Of a stretch of 64,000 bases of DNA, positions 36,018 to 45,536 are shown piece after piece (position 1 is the first letter of the stretch; each line of letters starts with the position of its first letter). The position numbers and the translations under genes were made by a program. Source of the DNA: Virgibacillus sp. SK37 (GTDB lineage Bacteria; Bacillota; Bacilli; Bacillales; Amphibacillaceae); NCBI RefSeq assembly GCF_000725285.1, contig NZ_CP007161.1, forward strand, positions 1,907,911 through 1,971,910, given 5' to 3'. The notes below the pieces were generated by a model, which saw only the letters and a list, made by a program, of their open reading frames with translations, did not search any database and had not been told where the DNA came from.

Positions 36018-36551
36018 ATGATGCAGATAATAACCTCTATAAGCACATGGCTTATACCGTGCTTTTTACTTCTGGTTTTGTTAACCGCTACGCTGAAAAG
36101 GGTTCCAGCTTATGAATCATTTGTAGAAGGAGGAAAGGATGGTGTCAAGATGGCATTTTCCTTACTTCCTTTTTTAGTAGGTATGATTGTCTCTATTTCA
36201 ATTTTAAGAAGCTCCGGGGTATTGGAAGCCTTTATTGGCTTACTAGCACCAGTTCTCTCCTATATGGGCGTTCCACCTGATATTATTCCCTTGGCAATTG
36301 TCAGACCTATATCAGGGACAGCTGCTTTGGGAATGACTACAGAGCTAATTAGCACGCATGGTCCTGATTCATTTATTGGCAGACTTGCTTCCACGATGCA
36401 AGGAAGTACGGATACGACATTATACATTTTAACAGTATACTTTGGAGCTGTCGGTATTCGAAAAATGGGGTACGCTTTAAAAGTTGGACTATTGGCAGAT
36501 CTTCTTGGTATAATAGCATCAGTGATTGTAGTAAAACTAGTGTTTGGATAA
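36018..36551 (+). CDS. spmB: Spore maturation protein B
   Basis: A 177-residue membrane protein of the same gate family as SpmA. PLAIVRPISGTAALGM and STMQGSTDTTLYILTVYFGAV are typical. AGGAGG precedes the ATG. There are 75 bases between it and spmA, without an obvious terminator. A terminator follows. Confidence 0.93.
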   Translation: MMQIITSISTWLIPCFLLLVLLTATLKRVPAYESFVEGGKDGVKMAFSLLPFLVGMIVSISILRSSGVLEAFIGLLAPVLSYMGVPPDIIPLAIVRPISGTAALGMTTELISTHGPDSFIGRLASTMQGSTDTTLYILTVYFGAVGIRKMGYALKVGLLADLLGIIASVIVVKLVFG

Positions 36552-36563
36552 TGAATGACTTAG

Positions 36564-36590
36564 TAGCGTTAACATAAAGTTAACGCTATT
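36564..36590 (+). terminator. Intrinsic terminator of dacB-spmAB
   Basis: TAGCGTTAAC-ATAAA-GTTAACGCTA, a perfect 10-bp stem with a short T-containing tail. Confidence 0.75.
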
Positions 36591-36628
36591 ATTGTGTAAG
36601 AAAATTTTGTGGAAATGGTGATAAGAAG

Positions 36629-37366
36629 ATGACAAACTCTTTAGAAAGACTTCAGAAGGTAATAGCACAAAGTGGAGTTACTTCCAGAAGAAAAGCGGAA
36701 CAACTTATTATAGATGGAAAAGTTAAAGTAAATGGAAAAATAATTATGGAGTTGGGTACAAAGGTATCCCAAGGAGACCGAATAGAAATTGATGGTGTTC
36801 CTTTAGAAAAAGAAGAGCCTGTTTATTATATGCTTTACAAACCTAGAGGGGTTATTTCTAGCGTGAAGGATGAAAAAGGGAGGAAAGTAGTAACAGATTT
36901 ACTTGGAGATATACCAGAGAGAGTTTTTCCTGTGGGCAGATTAGATTATGATACGTCTGGACTTCTTCTTCTTACAAATGATGGAGAGTTCGCTAATTTG
37001 CTAATGCATCCTAAATATCAAATGGAAAAAGTGTATGTAACAAAGGTTAAAGGTCTCCCAACAAAAAAAGAATTAGGATTACTGCGAAAAGGTGTTCGCG
37101 ACGAAGGGGAATTATTGAAGGCTGTTCGGTATGACATCCTTTCAACAGACAAAAATAAAAATACTAGTATTATTGAATTGACCTTGCAGGAAGGAAAAAA
37201 TAAACATGTACGTAGAATGATGGACAAGCTTGGCTATCCTGTTATTAAGCTTAAAAGAGAGAAGTATGGTATGTTAACACTGGAAGGCCTGCAACCGGGG
37301 AAATATCGGCCACTTACTCCCAAAGAAGTAAAACAAATGAGAAATCTTGCATTAGAAAATTGTTAA
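36629..37366 (+). CDS. rluB: 23S rRNA pseudouridine synthase RluB
   Basis: A 245-residue RsuA-family pseudouridine synthase. The S4 RNA-binding domain covers residues 5-60 (RLQKVIAQSGVTSRRKAEQL); the catalytic Asp106 is in VGRLDYDTSGLLLLTND. It modifies 23S rRNA (position 2605 in E. coli numbering is the RluB target). It precedes resA in the B. subtilis order. Confidence 0.93.
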   Translation: MTNSLERLQKVIAQSGVTSRRKAEQLIIDGKVKVNGKIIMELGTKVSQGDRIEIDGVPLEKEEPVYYMLYKPRGVISSVKDEKGRKVVTDLLGDIPERVFPVGRLDYDTSGLLLLTNDGEFANLLMHPKYQMEKVYVTKVKGLPTKKELGLLRKGVRDEGELLKAVRYDILSTDKNKNTSIIELTLQEGKNKHVRRMMDKLGYPVIKLKREKYGMLTLEGLQPGKYRPLTPKEVKQMRNLALENC

Positions 37367-37415
37367 ACAATAGTCAAAATTAGAAGTAAGCATAGATGAT
37401 ATAATAGGTGAGGGA

Positions 37416-38000
37416 GTGATGGGCTTGAGCTTAGACAAAATTAGAGAAAATAAGAAAGCAAAGAAACGAAATCGCCTAATTTTTCGTTCCATTATACTAG
37501 CAATTTTGGTTGGTGCAGTTATATTTGCACTAGTTTCCCATTTTCAGAAAGATAATGCTATTTATAAAGCAGGCGACAAAGCACCAGATTTTCAGTTACA
37601 ACAGATCAATGAAAATAATGAGCAAGAAACAATTCAACTTAGTGACTTAAAAGGAAAGGGAGTCATGTTAAACTTTTGGGGCACATGGTGTGAGCCTTGT
37701 AAAGATGAAATGCCTTACATGCAGAAGCTATATCCGAAATATAAAGAACAAGGGGTTGAGATTGTAGCTGTAAGTCTCGATGCTACTCAGTTGGTTGTTA
37801 AACGTTTCATCGATGAATATGGCCTTACATTTCCTGTTCCGTTTGATAAATCAGGTGAAGTAAAAGATCTGTATAAAATAGGCCCTATTCCAAGCACATT
37901 ATTTATTAACCCTGAAGGTGAAATAGTTGAAGTTGTGGAAGGTGCTTTAACGTTAGACAGATTGGAAGGTTATTTACAGGATATTAAGCCGAGAAGCTAA
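37416..38000 (+). CDS. resA: Thiol-disulfide oxidoreductase ResA (cytochrome c maturation)
   Basis: A 194-residue membrane-anchored thioredoxin-like protein. A helix at residues 22-41 anchors it; the outer domain has the active site WCEPC (Cys92, Cys95) and the cis-Pro loop PIPSTLFI. It reduces apocytochrome c thiols before haem attachment by ResBC. GTG 37416 and ATG 37419 are both possible starts; AGGTGAGGG lies just upstream. A TATAAT (37400-37405) stands before it without a good -35. Confidence 0.94.
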   Translation: MMGLSLDKIRENKKAKKRNRLIFRSIILAILVGAVIFALVSHFQKDNAIYKAGDKAPDFQLQQINENNEQETIQLSDLKGKGVMLNFWGTWCEPCKDEMPYMQKLYPKYKEQGVEIVAVSLDATQLVVKRFIDEYGLTFPVPFDKSGEVKDLYKIGPIPSTLFINPEGEIVEVVEGALTLDRLEGYLQDIKPRS

Positions 38001-38030
38001 TATCATTTTAACTTATTGCGAGGGATTTAA

Positions 38031-39674
38031 ATGAATAAAATAAAATGTGAATGCGGGCATGTTAACCCTGAAGGGACAGTGCTCTGTGAATCATGTGGCA
38101 AACCAATTGAAGGAAATCAGCATATTGACGGAAATGATAAAAAAAAGCTGTTAAATATGCGGTATGACGGTACTGCGAGAAGGTCCCAAACGTATAATAA
38201 ATCCATAATCGATAAAATTTGGAGTTTTTTTTCATCTGTTAAAGTAGGGGTATGGCTGATTGTTCTTGCATTGATTGCTTCAGCAATTGGATCTATATTC
38301 CCTCAAGAAATGTACATACCTGCTGATGCGCCTTCGCGTGATCCAGCAATTTTTTACGAGGCACAATATGGTATTTTCGGATTAATTTTTTATCAGCTTG
38401 GGTTTCACAATTTATATAGCTCTTGGTGGTATATGGTGTTAATCGCTTTGATCGGTATTTCTTTAGTTATATGTAGTTTAGATCGTTTTGTACCACTATA
38501 TAAAGCGTTGAAAAAGCAAAAAGCCAAGCGTCATGAAACTTTTTTGAGAAGACAACGGTTGTTCAGTGAAACGAATGCTGTTACAGATGATGAGATACAA
38601 TTAATTAAACATCAGTTGAAAAATCAAAAGTATAGACTTCAAGAAGAGAATGGTCATATTCTTGCTGAAAAAGGCCGTTTTTCCAGATGGGGTCCATATG
38701 TTAATCATATTGGTTTAATTATTATTTTACTTGCAGCGATTCTGCGCTTAACCCCGCTTTTTTATACCAATGAATACGTCTGGGTAAGAGAAGGACAACA
38801 ATTAGTGATTCCTGGAACAGACGGAGAGTATTATATAGAAAATAAGGATTTCATAATTGAAACATATGATGAAAATGATGATAAATTCCGTGAAGCAATC
38901 GTTAAAGAGGGTGGAGAGATCCCGAGTAATTTTCAAACGAATGCTATTATATATAAAGCAGAGGAGTCATCCGTTCCAGGGGCAGATCCTGAACTAACAA
39001 AATTTATTGAAGATAGTATTCGTATGAACCAACCGATTCAATTTGATGGTTATTCCATTTATCAATCTGGCTATCAATTAAATGAATTTACCAACATGAC
39101 ATTTAAATTGCATGAAGTTGATGATGCAGAAGAAAATGCGCTTGGTTCGTTTACAATTGATTTGAATTCGCCTAAACCGGAATACGAGTTAGATAATGGG
39201 TTTAAAGTGGAGATAAGTAAATATTATCCTGACTATTATTTAGACGATAATAATATCCCTGCTTCGAAAACTAACTTTCCAAGAAATCCTGCATTTGTTC
39301 TGTTAGTATATCCCCCAGATAGTGAAGAAGCAGAGGTTAGCTTCTTAGGCATTGGTAAAAATATTGATGCTACCGGAGAGAATGATTATAAGTTAGGGAT
39401 TACCGACTTTGAAATGCATGATGTTAGTGGTTTAGCTGTAAAACGTGACTACTCATTACCTTTCTTTGGGTTAGGTGCGTTGATCTTCATGATCGGTGTA
39501 ATACAGGGGATGTACTGGCAGCATAGAAGAATTTGGATCCAGCCATCAAATGGTGGTTTATTAATGGCTGCACATACAAATAAAAACTGGTTTGGTGTCA
39601 AAAAAGACATTGAAAAAGTGATTGCTGGTACACAAGTTGATATGGTTGAGGATCAGCAGGAACTTGATGAATAA
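38031..39674 (+). CDS. resB: Cytochrome c biogenesis protein ResB
   Basis: A 547-residue Ccs1-type membrane protein. Residues 1-26 form a four-Cys zinc-ribbon-like head (CECGH...CESCGKP), seen also in B. subtilis ResB. Transmembrane segments lie at about 72-92, 115-150, 225-245 and 480-500, with a large outer domain in between. It works with ResC to export and attach haem to cytochrome c. Confidence 0.93.
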   Translation: MNKIKCECGHVNPEGTVLCESCGKPIEGNQHIDGNDKKKLLNMRYDGTARRSQTYNKSIIDKIWSFFSSVKVGVWLIVLALIASAIGSIFPQEMYIPADAPSRDPAIFYEAQYGIFGLIFYQLGFHNLYSSWWYMVLIALIGISLVICSLDRFVPLYKALKKQKAKRHETFLRRQRLFSETNAVTDDEIQLIKHQLKNQKYRLQEENGHILAEKGRFSRWGPYVNHIGLIIILLAAILRLTPLFYTNEYVWVREGQQLVIPGTDGEYYIENKDFIIETYDENDDKFREAIVKEGGEIPSNFQTNAIIYKAEESSVPGADPELTKFIEDSIRMNQPIQFDGYSIYQSGYQLNEFTNMTFKLHEVDDAEENALGSFTIDLNSPKPEYELDNGFKVEISKYYPDYYLDDNNIPASKTNFPRNPAFVLLVYPPDSEEAEVSFLGIGKNIDATGENDYKLGITDFEMHDVSGLAVKRDYSLPFFGLGALIFMIGVIQGMYWQHRRIWIQPSNGGLLMAAHTNKNWFGVKKDIEKVIAGTQVDMVEDQQELDE

Positions 39675-39700
39675 CCAATGTTTATATTAGGAGGATATAC

Positions 39701-40891
39701 ATGGGAGATTTAACTACGATTAGCAGTACGATGTTATATATAACTTTTGTACTGTACTTAATAGCAACCATTTTTTTTGCTGCTACTATAAAAGACAAGC
39801 GTACAAGCTCAAAGAAAGGCAATGCCGGTAAAATAGGGATCACTATTACTATTATTGGTTTTTTATCCCAACTCACATACTTTGTGACCAGATGGATAGC
39901 TAGTGGCCATGTACCTGTTAGTAATTTATTTGAGTTTATGACCTTTTTCGGAATGTCGCTGGTACTTGCCTTTATCATTATTTACTTTATTTATGACTTG
40001 CAGGTTTTAGGTTTATTCGCGCTACCTGTTGCGTTAATAATTATTGCATATGCCAGTATGTTTCCAACTGATATATCGCCATTGGTGCCATCATTGCAAA
40101 GTCACTGGCTATATATCCATGTAACAACAGTATCACTTGCAGAAGGGATTTTGGCCTTTAGCTTTGTTTCAGGTTTGATCTATTTAATAAGACAAATAGA
40201 TCAAACGAAAAGCAGTAAACGTACGGCATGGCTGGAAGTAGTATTGTACTCATTAATCGTATTTGTTGGTTTTATTGTTATAACTGTAACGTTTAATATG
40301 ATGAATTATAATGCTACCTTTTCTTATCCTACAGGTGGACAAACTTTGGAGTCTAATTATCATTTACCTCCAATAGCAGGTCCAAATGATGGGGAATTGC
40401 TAACGGAAGATGCAAATCAACCTTTATTTGAAACTCCCGCCTGGATGCACGGGGCAGATGCAGGCAGAAAGTTCAATACACTAATCTGGTCATTTATAAC
40501 TGGAACCGTATTATATGTACTATTACGACTCGTGCTTCGTAAACGAATTGGTGCAGTGATTCAACCATTATTGAAAAATACTAAGCCTGATTTGCTTGAT
40601 GAGATCACGTATAGAGCAGTAGCGATTGGTTTCCCAGTGTTTACTCTAGGAGGATTAATATTTGCTGCAATTTGGGCACAGGAAGCCTGGGGGCGTTTCT
40701 GGGGTTGGGACCCGAAAGAAGTTTGGGCTCTAATTACTTGGTTCTTCTATGCGGCTTTTCTCCATCTAAGACTTTCAAGAGGGTGGCATGGTGAAAAATC
40801 TGCTTGGTTAGCAACTGTAGGGTTTGCGATTATTATGTTTAACCTAGTTGCTGTAAATCTTGTATTAGCAGGTTTACATTCATATGCTTAA
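39701..40891 (+). CDS. resC: Cytochrome c biogenesis protein ResC (CcsB)
   Basis: A 396-residue polytopic protein with the haem-handling tryptophan motif [18 protein letters not shown] near residue 335 and conserved His residues in the flanking helices. It partners ResB in the cytochrome c synthase. AGGAGG lies before the ATG. A strong terminator behind it separates resABC from resDE. Confidence 0.95.
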   Translation: MGDLTTISSTMLYITFVLYLIATIFFAATIKDKRTSSKKGNAGKIGITITIIGFLSQLTYFVTRWIASGHVPVSNLFEFMTFFGMSLVLAFIIIYFIYDLQVLGLFALPVALIIIAYASMFPTDISPLVPSLQSHWLYIHVTTVSLAEGILAFSFVSGLIYLIRQIDQTKSSKRTAWLEVVLYSLIVFVGFIVITVTFNMMNYNATFSYPTGGQTLESNYHLPPIAGPNDGELLTEDANQPLFETPAWMHGADAGRKFNTLIWSFITGTVLYVLLRLVLRKRIGAVIQPLLKNTKPDLLDEITYRAVAIGFPVFTLGGLIFAAIWAQEAWGRFWGWDPKEVWALITWFFYAAFLHLRLSRGWHGEKSAWLATVGFAIIMFNLVAVNLVLAGLHSYA

Positions 40892-40898
40892 TTCTCCC

Positions 40899-40937
40899 AA
40901 CAAGGCATCTTTTGAAAAGAGAGATGCCTTGTTTTTT
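40899..40937 (+). terminator. Intrinsic terminator of resABC
   Basis: AACAAGGCATCT / AGATGCCTTGTT form a perfect 12-bp stem with an 11-base loop followed by a T6 tract. Confidence 0.88.
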
Positions 40938-41087
40938 CTTATACTTTTTTTAGTTTATAGTTTATACTCTATGTAAAGAGACAATATTATTAGTGCCTGC
41001 TATTATTAATCTGGATAAGGCCTGTCAGTATCAATTATTTGGATAATATTTTATGATTTTTACTGGGATTGCAAAGGGGGAACACAA

Positions 41088-41804
41088 ATGGAAACATCAA
41101 CAAAAATTTTAGTTGTAGATGATGAAGAAAGAATTAGAAGATTAATTCGAATGTACTTAGAACGTGAAGATTTCACAGTAGAAGAGGCGGATAATGGCAC
41201 AGATGCATTAGAACTTTCATTAAATAATGACTATGATGTTATCTTACTTGATATAATGATGCCTGAAATGGATGGCATAGAAGTTTGTAAAGAGCTAAGA
41301 AAAGAAAAATTAACACCTGTGATAATGCTTACTGCCAAAGGTGAAGAAGCCAACCGAGTACAGGGTTTTGAAATTGGAGCAGATGACTATATTGTCAAGC
41401 CCTTTAGTCCACGTGAAGTTGTTTTGCGTATTAAAGCTATACTCAAAAGAGTAACTACAGGCGCTTTTAATCAGGCTGAACCAACTTCTAATAATATACT
41501 CGTTTTCCCACATATAACAATTGATCATGATGCACATCGAGTTACAGCAGATGGCTCAGAAGTTAGCTTAACGCCAAAAGAATACGAATTATTATGCTTT
41601 CTAGCAAAGTCTCCAGACAAGGTTTTCAATCGTGAACACTTATTGAAAGAAGTTTGGCAATATGAATTTTTTGGTGATTTACGTACAGTAGATACTCATG
41701 TAAAACGACTTAGAGAAAAGCTTAATAACGTGTCCAAGGATGCGGCAAAAATGATTGTGACTGTATGGGGTGTAGGTTATAAATTTGAAGTTGATGATGT
41801 ATAA
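41088..41804 (+). CDS. resD: Two-component response regulator ResD
   Basis: A 238-residue OmpR/PhoB-type regulator. The receiver holds Asp10/Asp11, the phospho-acceptor Asp55 in LLDIMMPEMDG and Lys in IVKPFSPRE. The C-terminal winged helix (LTPKEYELLCFLAKSPDKVF...) binds DNA. ResD controls aerobic and anaerobic respiration genes, including resABC. The stop and the resE start overlap by one base. Confidence 0.94.
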   Translation: METSTKILVVDDEERIRRLIRMYLEREDFTVEEADNGTDALELSLNNDYDVILLDIMMPEMDGIEVCKELRKEKLTPVIMLTAKGEEANRVQGFEIGADDYIVKPFSPREVVLRIKAILKRVTTGAFNQAEPTSNNILVFPHITIDHDAHRVTADGSEVSLTPKEYELLCFLAKSPDKVFNREHLLKEVWQYEFFGDLRTVDTHVKRLREKLNNVSKDAAKMIVTVWGVGYKFEVDDV

Positions 41805-43576
41805 TGTTTTGGCGTAGTGTAGTAGGAAAACTGGCAATTACAATCTTGTTGCTTGTTTCATTTGTTCTTTTTATATTAACTATCTTGCTGCTCCAGTTTT
41901 TCGAAAACTTTCACATCCAAGAGGCTGAAAAAGCAATGATGCAAACAGCTACAAAGGTTTCCGTACTTGTGGAACAACACCAAAACGAATCGTTAATTGA
42001 GGAAACTACTGAACGAGTGAAAAATCCGGCTAGTAGAATTGCAATTTTCTTTGGAGATGGGGAAAGCTGGGTTTCTGAAAGTAAAAATAAAGAATTAATG
42101 GAGCTAAACAGAAAAATAGTCAACCAGGAGCCAGACCTAAGGAATGTATTGACTGAACAGAGAGAGATTAGAAAACAAATTTCACTTTCTAATGAAGAAA
42201 CCGAAGTAATGATTGTCGGAATGCCTATCCCTGGGAATGGAGCGATATTCGTGTACCAATCCTTGGATGTCATAGAACAAACGAAAGCAGAAACTACTAA
42301 AATTATCTTTTTAGCTGCGGGAATTGCTATCGTACTTACAACAATCTTTGCTTTTTTCCTATCAACTAGAATCACCTCTCCATTAATTAAAATGCGAGAA
42401 GCTGCTTTTGATCTAACTCGTGGAGAGTTTAATACGAAAGTACCAATATTAACTCATGATGAAATAGGAGAGTTGGCTTTAGCATTTAATCGTATGGGTA
42501 GACAGCTAAAGTTTCATATTAACGCATTAAGGCAGGAAAAGGAGCAGCTTTCAAGTATCGTTAGCTCAATGGCTGATGGTGTTATTACAATGAATCGAAA
42601 TGGCGATATGATTGTAACGAATGGCCCTGCAAAGCAGTTTATTGAAGATTGGTATTTTGAAAATAATATAACTATCAATAATGAAGAAAGAAAAATTCCA
42701 AATGAGTTAAAAGAACTGCTGAGAGACGTCATTGATGGCAAACCAGAAGTGCTACATGAATTTAGTCTACAAGGCAGAAATTGGGTAATGCTTATGACAC
42801 CATTATATGACCAATCATACGTACGTGGTGCGGTTGCTGTAGTTCGGGATATGACAGACGAGCGTCGCTTGGACAAGCTGAGGAAGGATTTCATAGCAAA
42901 TGTATCACATGAGCTAAGAACACCTATCTCTATGCTTCAAGGCTATAGTGAGGCAATTGTAGATGATATTGCAGAATCTAAAGAGGAAAAGAATGAATTG
43001 GCTCAAATTATTCATGATGAATCCTTAAGGCTTGGAAGATTAGTAAATGAATTATTAGATCTTGCTAGAATGGAAGCAGGGAATATTCAATTAAATATCC
43101 AAGAAGTGGAGATAGGTCCGTATGTAGATCGTATAATGAAGAAATTCAGCGGACTAGCAAGCGATAACAACGTATCGCTTACTCTTTCCAAAAAGCTGGA
43201 GGTCCCTATAGCTTATTTTGATCCTGACCGAATTGACCAGGTTTTTACAAATTTAATTGATAATGCTATCCGTCATACTGCAGAAGATGGCTTTGTAACT
43301 GTTGAAGTTGTTTCCGATAAAGAAGCTCTTCAAGTTAAAGTGGTCGACAATGGCAGTGGAATTTCCGAAGAAGATCTGCCATTTGTTTTTGAAAGGTTTT
43401 ATAAAGCAGACAAATCCAGGACAAGAGTTCATAAACAAAAAGGTACAGGATTAGGCTTGTCTATAGCAAAAAATATAATTGACACTCATAATGGATTGAT
43501 TACGGCAAAAAGTAAGCTGGATCAAGGTACTACATTTATGTTTAAGCTAAACCATCGTGACCAAAATCTAAGCTGA
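41804..43576 (+). CDS. resE: Sensor histidine kinase ResE
   Basis: A 590-residue membrane kinase: transmembrane helix 8-30, extracytoplasmic domain to about 160, second helix 162-185, HAMP to 240, PAS about 250-350, HisKA with the phospho-His in FIANVSHELRTPISML, and HATPase with DNAIRHT, DNGSGIS and GTGLGLSIAKN. It phosphorylates ResD in response to redox or oxygen limits. Confidence 0.94.
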   Translation: MFWRSVVGKLAITILLLVSFVLFILTILLLQFFENFHIQEAEKAMMQTATKVSVLVEQHQNESLIEETTERVKNPASRIAIFFGDGESWVSESKNKELMELNRKIVNQEPDLRNVLTEQREIRKQISLSNEETEVMIVGMPIPGNGAIFVYQSLDVIEQTKAETTKIIFLAAGIAIVLTTIFAFFLSTRITSPLIKMREAAFDLTRGEFNTKVPILTHDEIGELALAFNRMGRQLKFHINALRQEKEQLSSIVSSMADGVITMNRNGDMIVTNGPAKQFIEDWYFENNITINNEERKIPNELKELLRDVIDGKPEVLHEFSLQGRNWVMLMTPLYDQSYVRGAVAVVRDMTDERRLDKLRKDFIANVSHELRTPISMLQGYSEAIVDDIAESKEEKNELAQIIHDESLRLGRLVNELLDLARMEAGNIQLNIQEVEIGPYVDRIMKKFSGLASDNNVSLTLSKKLEVPIAYFDPDRIDQVFTNLIDNAIRHTAEDGFVTVEVVSDKEALQVKVVDNGSGISEEDLPFVFERFYKADKSRTRVHKQKGTGLGLSIAKNIIDTHNGLITAKSKLDQGTTFMFKLNHRDQNLS

Positions 43577-43627
43577 TTTTTTTCGTTATCAAAATTAACT
43601 ATTTGGAATATCGTGGAGGGTTTGGAA

Positions 43628-44005
43628 ATGATTAAAAAACCAGCTCAGCTGGGAACAATTTTACTTATAATCTGTTTGCTGGCTGGATGTGGAGATAAAA
43701 TGAGCAAGGAAGAAAATATTGCATTAATTACGATCTCAAAGGACAATGGAAATGAGTATCTTCATGAAAAAGAGATACAAGTAGAAAGTGGAAATAACTT
43801 ACTTGATGTAATGGAGAATAATTTTTATGTTGAAACAGATTCAAGTAATGAGGTAATTACTTCCATTGAACGGTTATCAATAGAGGATGATGGGGGAAAA
43901 CAGTGGGACTACACCGTTAATGGGGAGGTATCTCCTGTACCCCCAAAGAATTACGAGCTACAGCCTGGGGATAAGATTGTATTTGATTTCCATTCTTCAA
44001 AGTAA
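43628..44005 (+). CDS. Small lipoprotein, DUF4430-like (transcobalamin-like C-terminal domain)
   Basis: A 125-residue lipoprotein: the ATG at 43628 has GGAGG nine bases before it (a longer GTG frame starts at 43613). The signal ends in the lipobox LLAGC. The body contains LLDVMENNF, then WDYTVNGE and YELQPGDKIVFDF, the pattern of DUF4430 domains, a ubiquitin-like fold seen also at the end of transcobalamins. It lies 51 bases behind resE. In B. subtilis sigX-rsiX lie here. Ligand unknown. Confidence 0.7.
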   Translation: MIKKPAQLGTILLIICLLAGCGDKMSKEENIALITISKDNGNEYLHEKEIQVESGNNLLDVMENNFYVETDSSNEVITSIERLSIEDDGGKQWDYTVNGEVSPVPPKNYELQPGDKIVFDFHSSK

Positions 44006-44029
44006 ATATAAATCAAGAGTAATTAATTT

Positions 44030-44060
44030 AAATACCAGTTTCTAACAAAAACTGGTATTT
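44030..44060. terminator. Terminator between lipoprotein gene and fer
   Basis: AAATACCAGTTT-N7-AAACTGGTATTT, a perfect 12-bp stem between convergent genes. Confidence 0.78.
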
Positions 44061-44066
44061 AAATAT

Positions 44067-44315
44067 TTATTTAAAACATTTCAGATTATTTTTCACTGGA
44101 GTTTCTGACACTTTTATGGAGTCAGTCGGACAACCTTGCCAAGCATCCATTAAATCATCTTCCAAATGTTCCGGAACAATTAGTGTTCCAGTATTACCAT
44201 CAAGGAAGGAAAATGCAATTCCTTCATCATCGTAATCAAAAATATCAGGCGCATGAATGCCACAGGCACCGCAGGCTATACATGTTTCCTGATCAACAGC
44301 TGTAAATTTAGGCAT
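44067..44315 (-). CDS. fer: [4Fe-4S] ferredoxin
   Basis: An 82-residue single-cluster ferredoxin. Cluster Cys residues are in [15 protein letters not shown] and the distant WQGCPTDSI. The acidic surface and YDDEGIAF segment match B. subtilis Fer, an electron donor to cytochromes P450 and other oxidoreductases. Minus strand, divergent from ypbB, as in B. subtilis. Confidence 0.95.
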   Translation of the reverse strand: MPKFTAVDQETCIACGACGIHAPDIFDYDDEGIAFSFLDGNTGTLIVPEHLEDDLMDAWQGCPTDSIKVSETPVKNNLKCFK

Positions 44316-44447
44316 TATAAAACCTCCTTAGCCTACTGGAATGTTTTCTTGAGAGGTAAGTATATAGCTTTTTATTCGAACCTTTAATTATAGTGTAATT
44401 CTGATCGTACTTTAATTCAATAAATTTATAAAAAAGGAAGAAAAAGA

Positions 44448-45536
44448 TTGATATTAAAAGCATTGCTACTCACATGTGTAAAGAGGTTAAAAGGGGAACG
44501 CTCCAGTTCTGCCATTTTTCATATTATTAAAGGAAAGCGCTCGATACAAACCATACAAGATATCCATATGTATCAACTTACGAACTTCTATTCTAGCGTT
44601 AAAAATATAAGAAAAGCAGATTATAATAAAGAAATGCAGAAATTAATTAGACAAAAATTAATAGCAGAAGCAGATGTGGAACGAAGAACAGAGACCTATT
44701 TAATAACAGAACTGGGAAATGAATGGCTAGAAAGGAATTCTGATAGCTCCTCAATTCATTACTTTAATGGGCTAACATATGCTAACACTTCACTAAAGTT
44801 TTACTTACGATTAGTACTCCTCATTCAAACACTCACAAATACAACAAGGAATAATTATTCTTTTCTACCGGTTGTCAATGATCCAGAAACAGAAAGGTGG
44901 GTGAAGCATATTTATAGTAGTCAGGTTTACCAAACCAGAGAAACACTCAACCAATTGTATGAGGAATTAAAAAAAGTGTTTCGTTATTTTACCGATGAGG
45001 AAGCACATCTATTTATTGACCGTTTAACCGGTTTTGAACAATATGGGCTAAGTTTAGATCAGCTGGCGAATAAATATGGCAGGTCACAATGGGAAGTACC
45101 ATTATTAATTACAGCAATGACGCAAAATATGTTGCAAGTTGTTGTGGAAGATAAAGAGGAATTTCCTTTTCTCACCTTTATGACAGGTGATATCCAACCC
45201 GAAAATATGCTGCTAACGAATTCAGCAAAAAGCACACACCGACTTTTGCAAAAGGGATATGATATTCCTGCAATTGCTCAGATCAGAAAATTAAAATATA
45301 ATACAATATATGATCATATTGTAGAAATCGCAATCCATGATCCAGCGTTCCCTATCGAAAAGTACGTTAATAAAAAAACACAACACTCCATAATGGAAGC
45401 GATCCAGCAAACAAAATCGTTTATGTTAAAAGATATTAAAGAGAATATTAATCACGAAGTGAGCTACTTTGAGATTCGGCTTGTATTATCTTTAATAAAG
45501 AATACAATTCATTCAGGTGATAAAGGTGATAAATAA
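44448..45536 (+). CDS. ypbB: YpbB, helix-turn-helix protein paired with RecQ
   Basis: A 362-residue protein with a TTG start behind AAGGAAG. The C-terminal region (about 255-345) resembles the helicase-associated HTH_40 domain: TNSAKSTHRLLQKGYDIPAI and the following repeats are typical. The rest is helical and without known motifs. It overlaps recQ and always accompanies it in bacilli, so a shared role in DNA unwinding is likely but unproved. Confidence 0.82.
   Translation: MILKALLLTCVKRLKGERSSSAIFHIIKGKRSIQTIQDIHMYQLTNFYSSVKNIRKADYNKEMQKLIRQKLIAEADVERRTETYLITELGNEWLERNSDSSSIHYFNGLTYANTSLKFYLRLVLLIQTLTNTTRNNYSFLPVVNDPETERWVKHIYSSQVYQTRETLNQLYEELKKVFRYFTDEEAHLFIDRLTGFEQYGLSLDQLANKYGRSQWEVPLLITAMTQNMLQVVVEDKEEFPFLTFMTGDIQPENMLLTNSAKSTHRLLQKGYDIPAIAQIRKLKYNTIYDHIVEIAIHDPAFPIEKYVNKKTQHSIMEAIQQTKSFMLKDIKENINHEVSYFEIRLVLSLIKNTIHSGDKGDK

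Noticed and set aside
41911-42375. Long antisense frame inside resE
   Set aside because: Shadow of the resE coding frame; composition is typical of reverse-frame Ser/Ile-rich noise and no start site is present.
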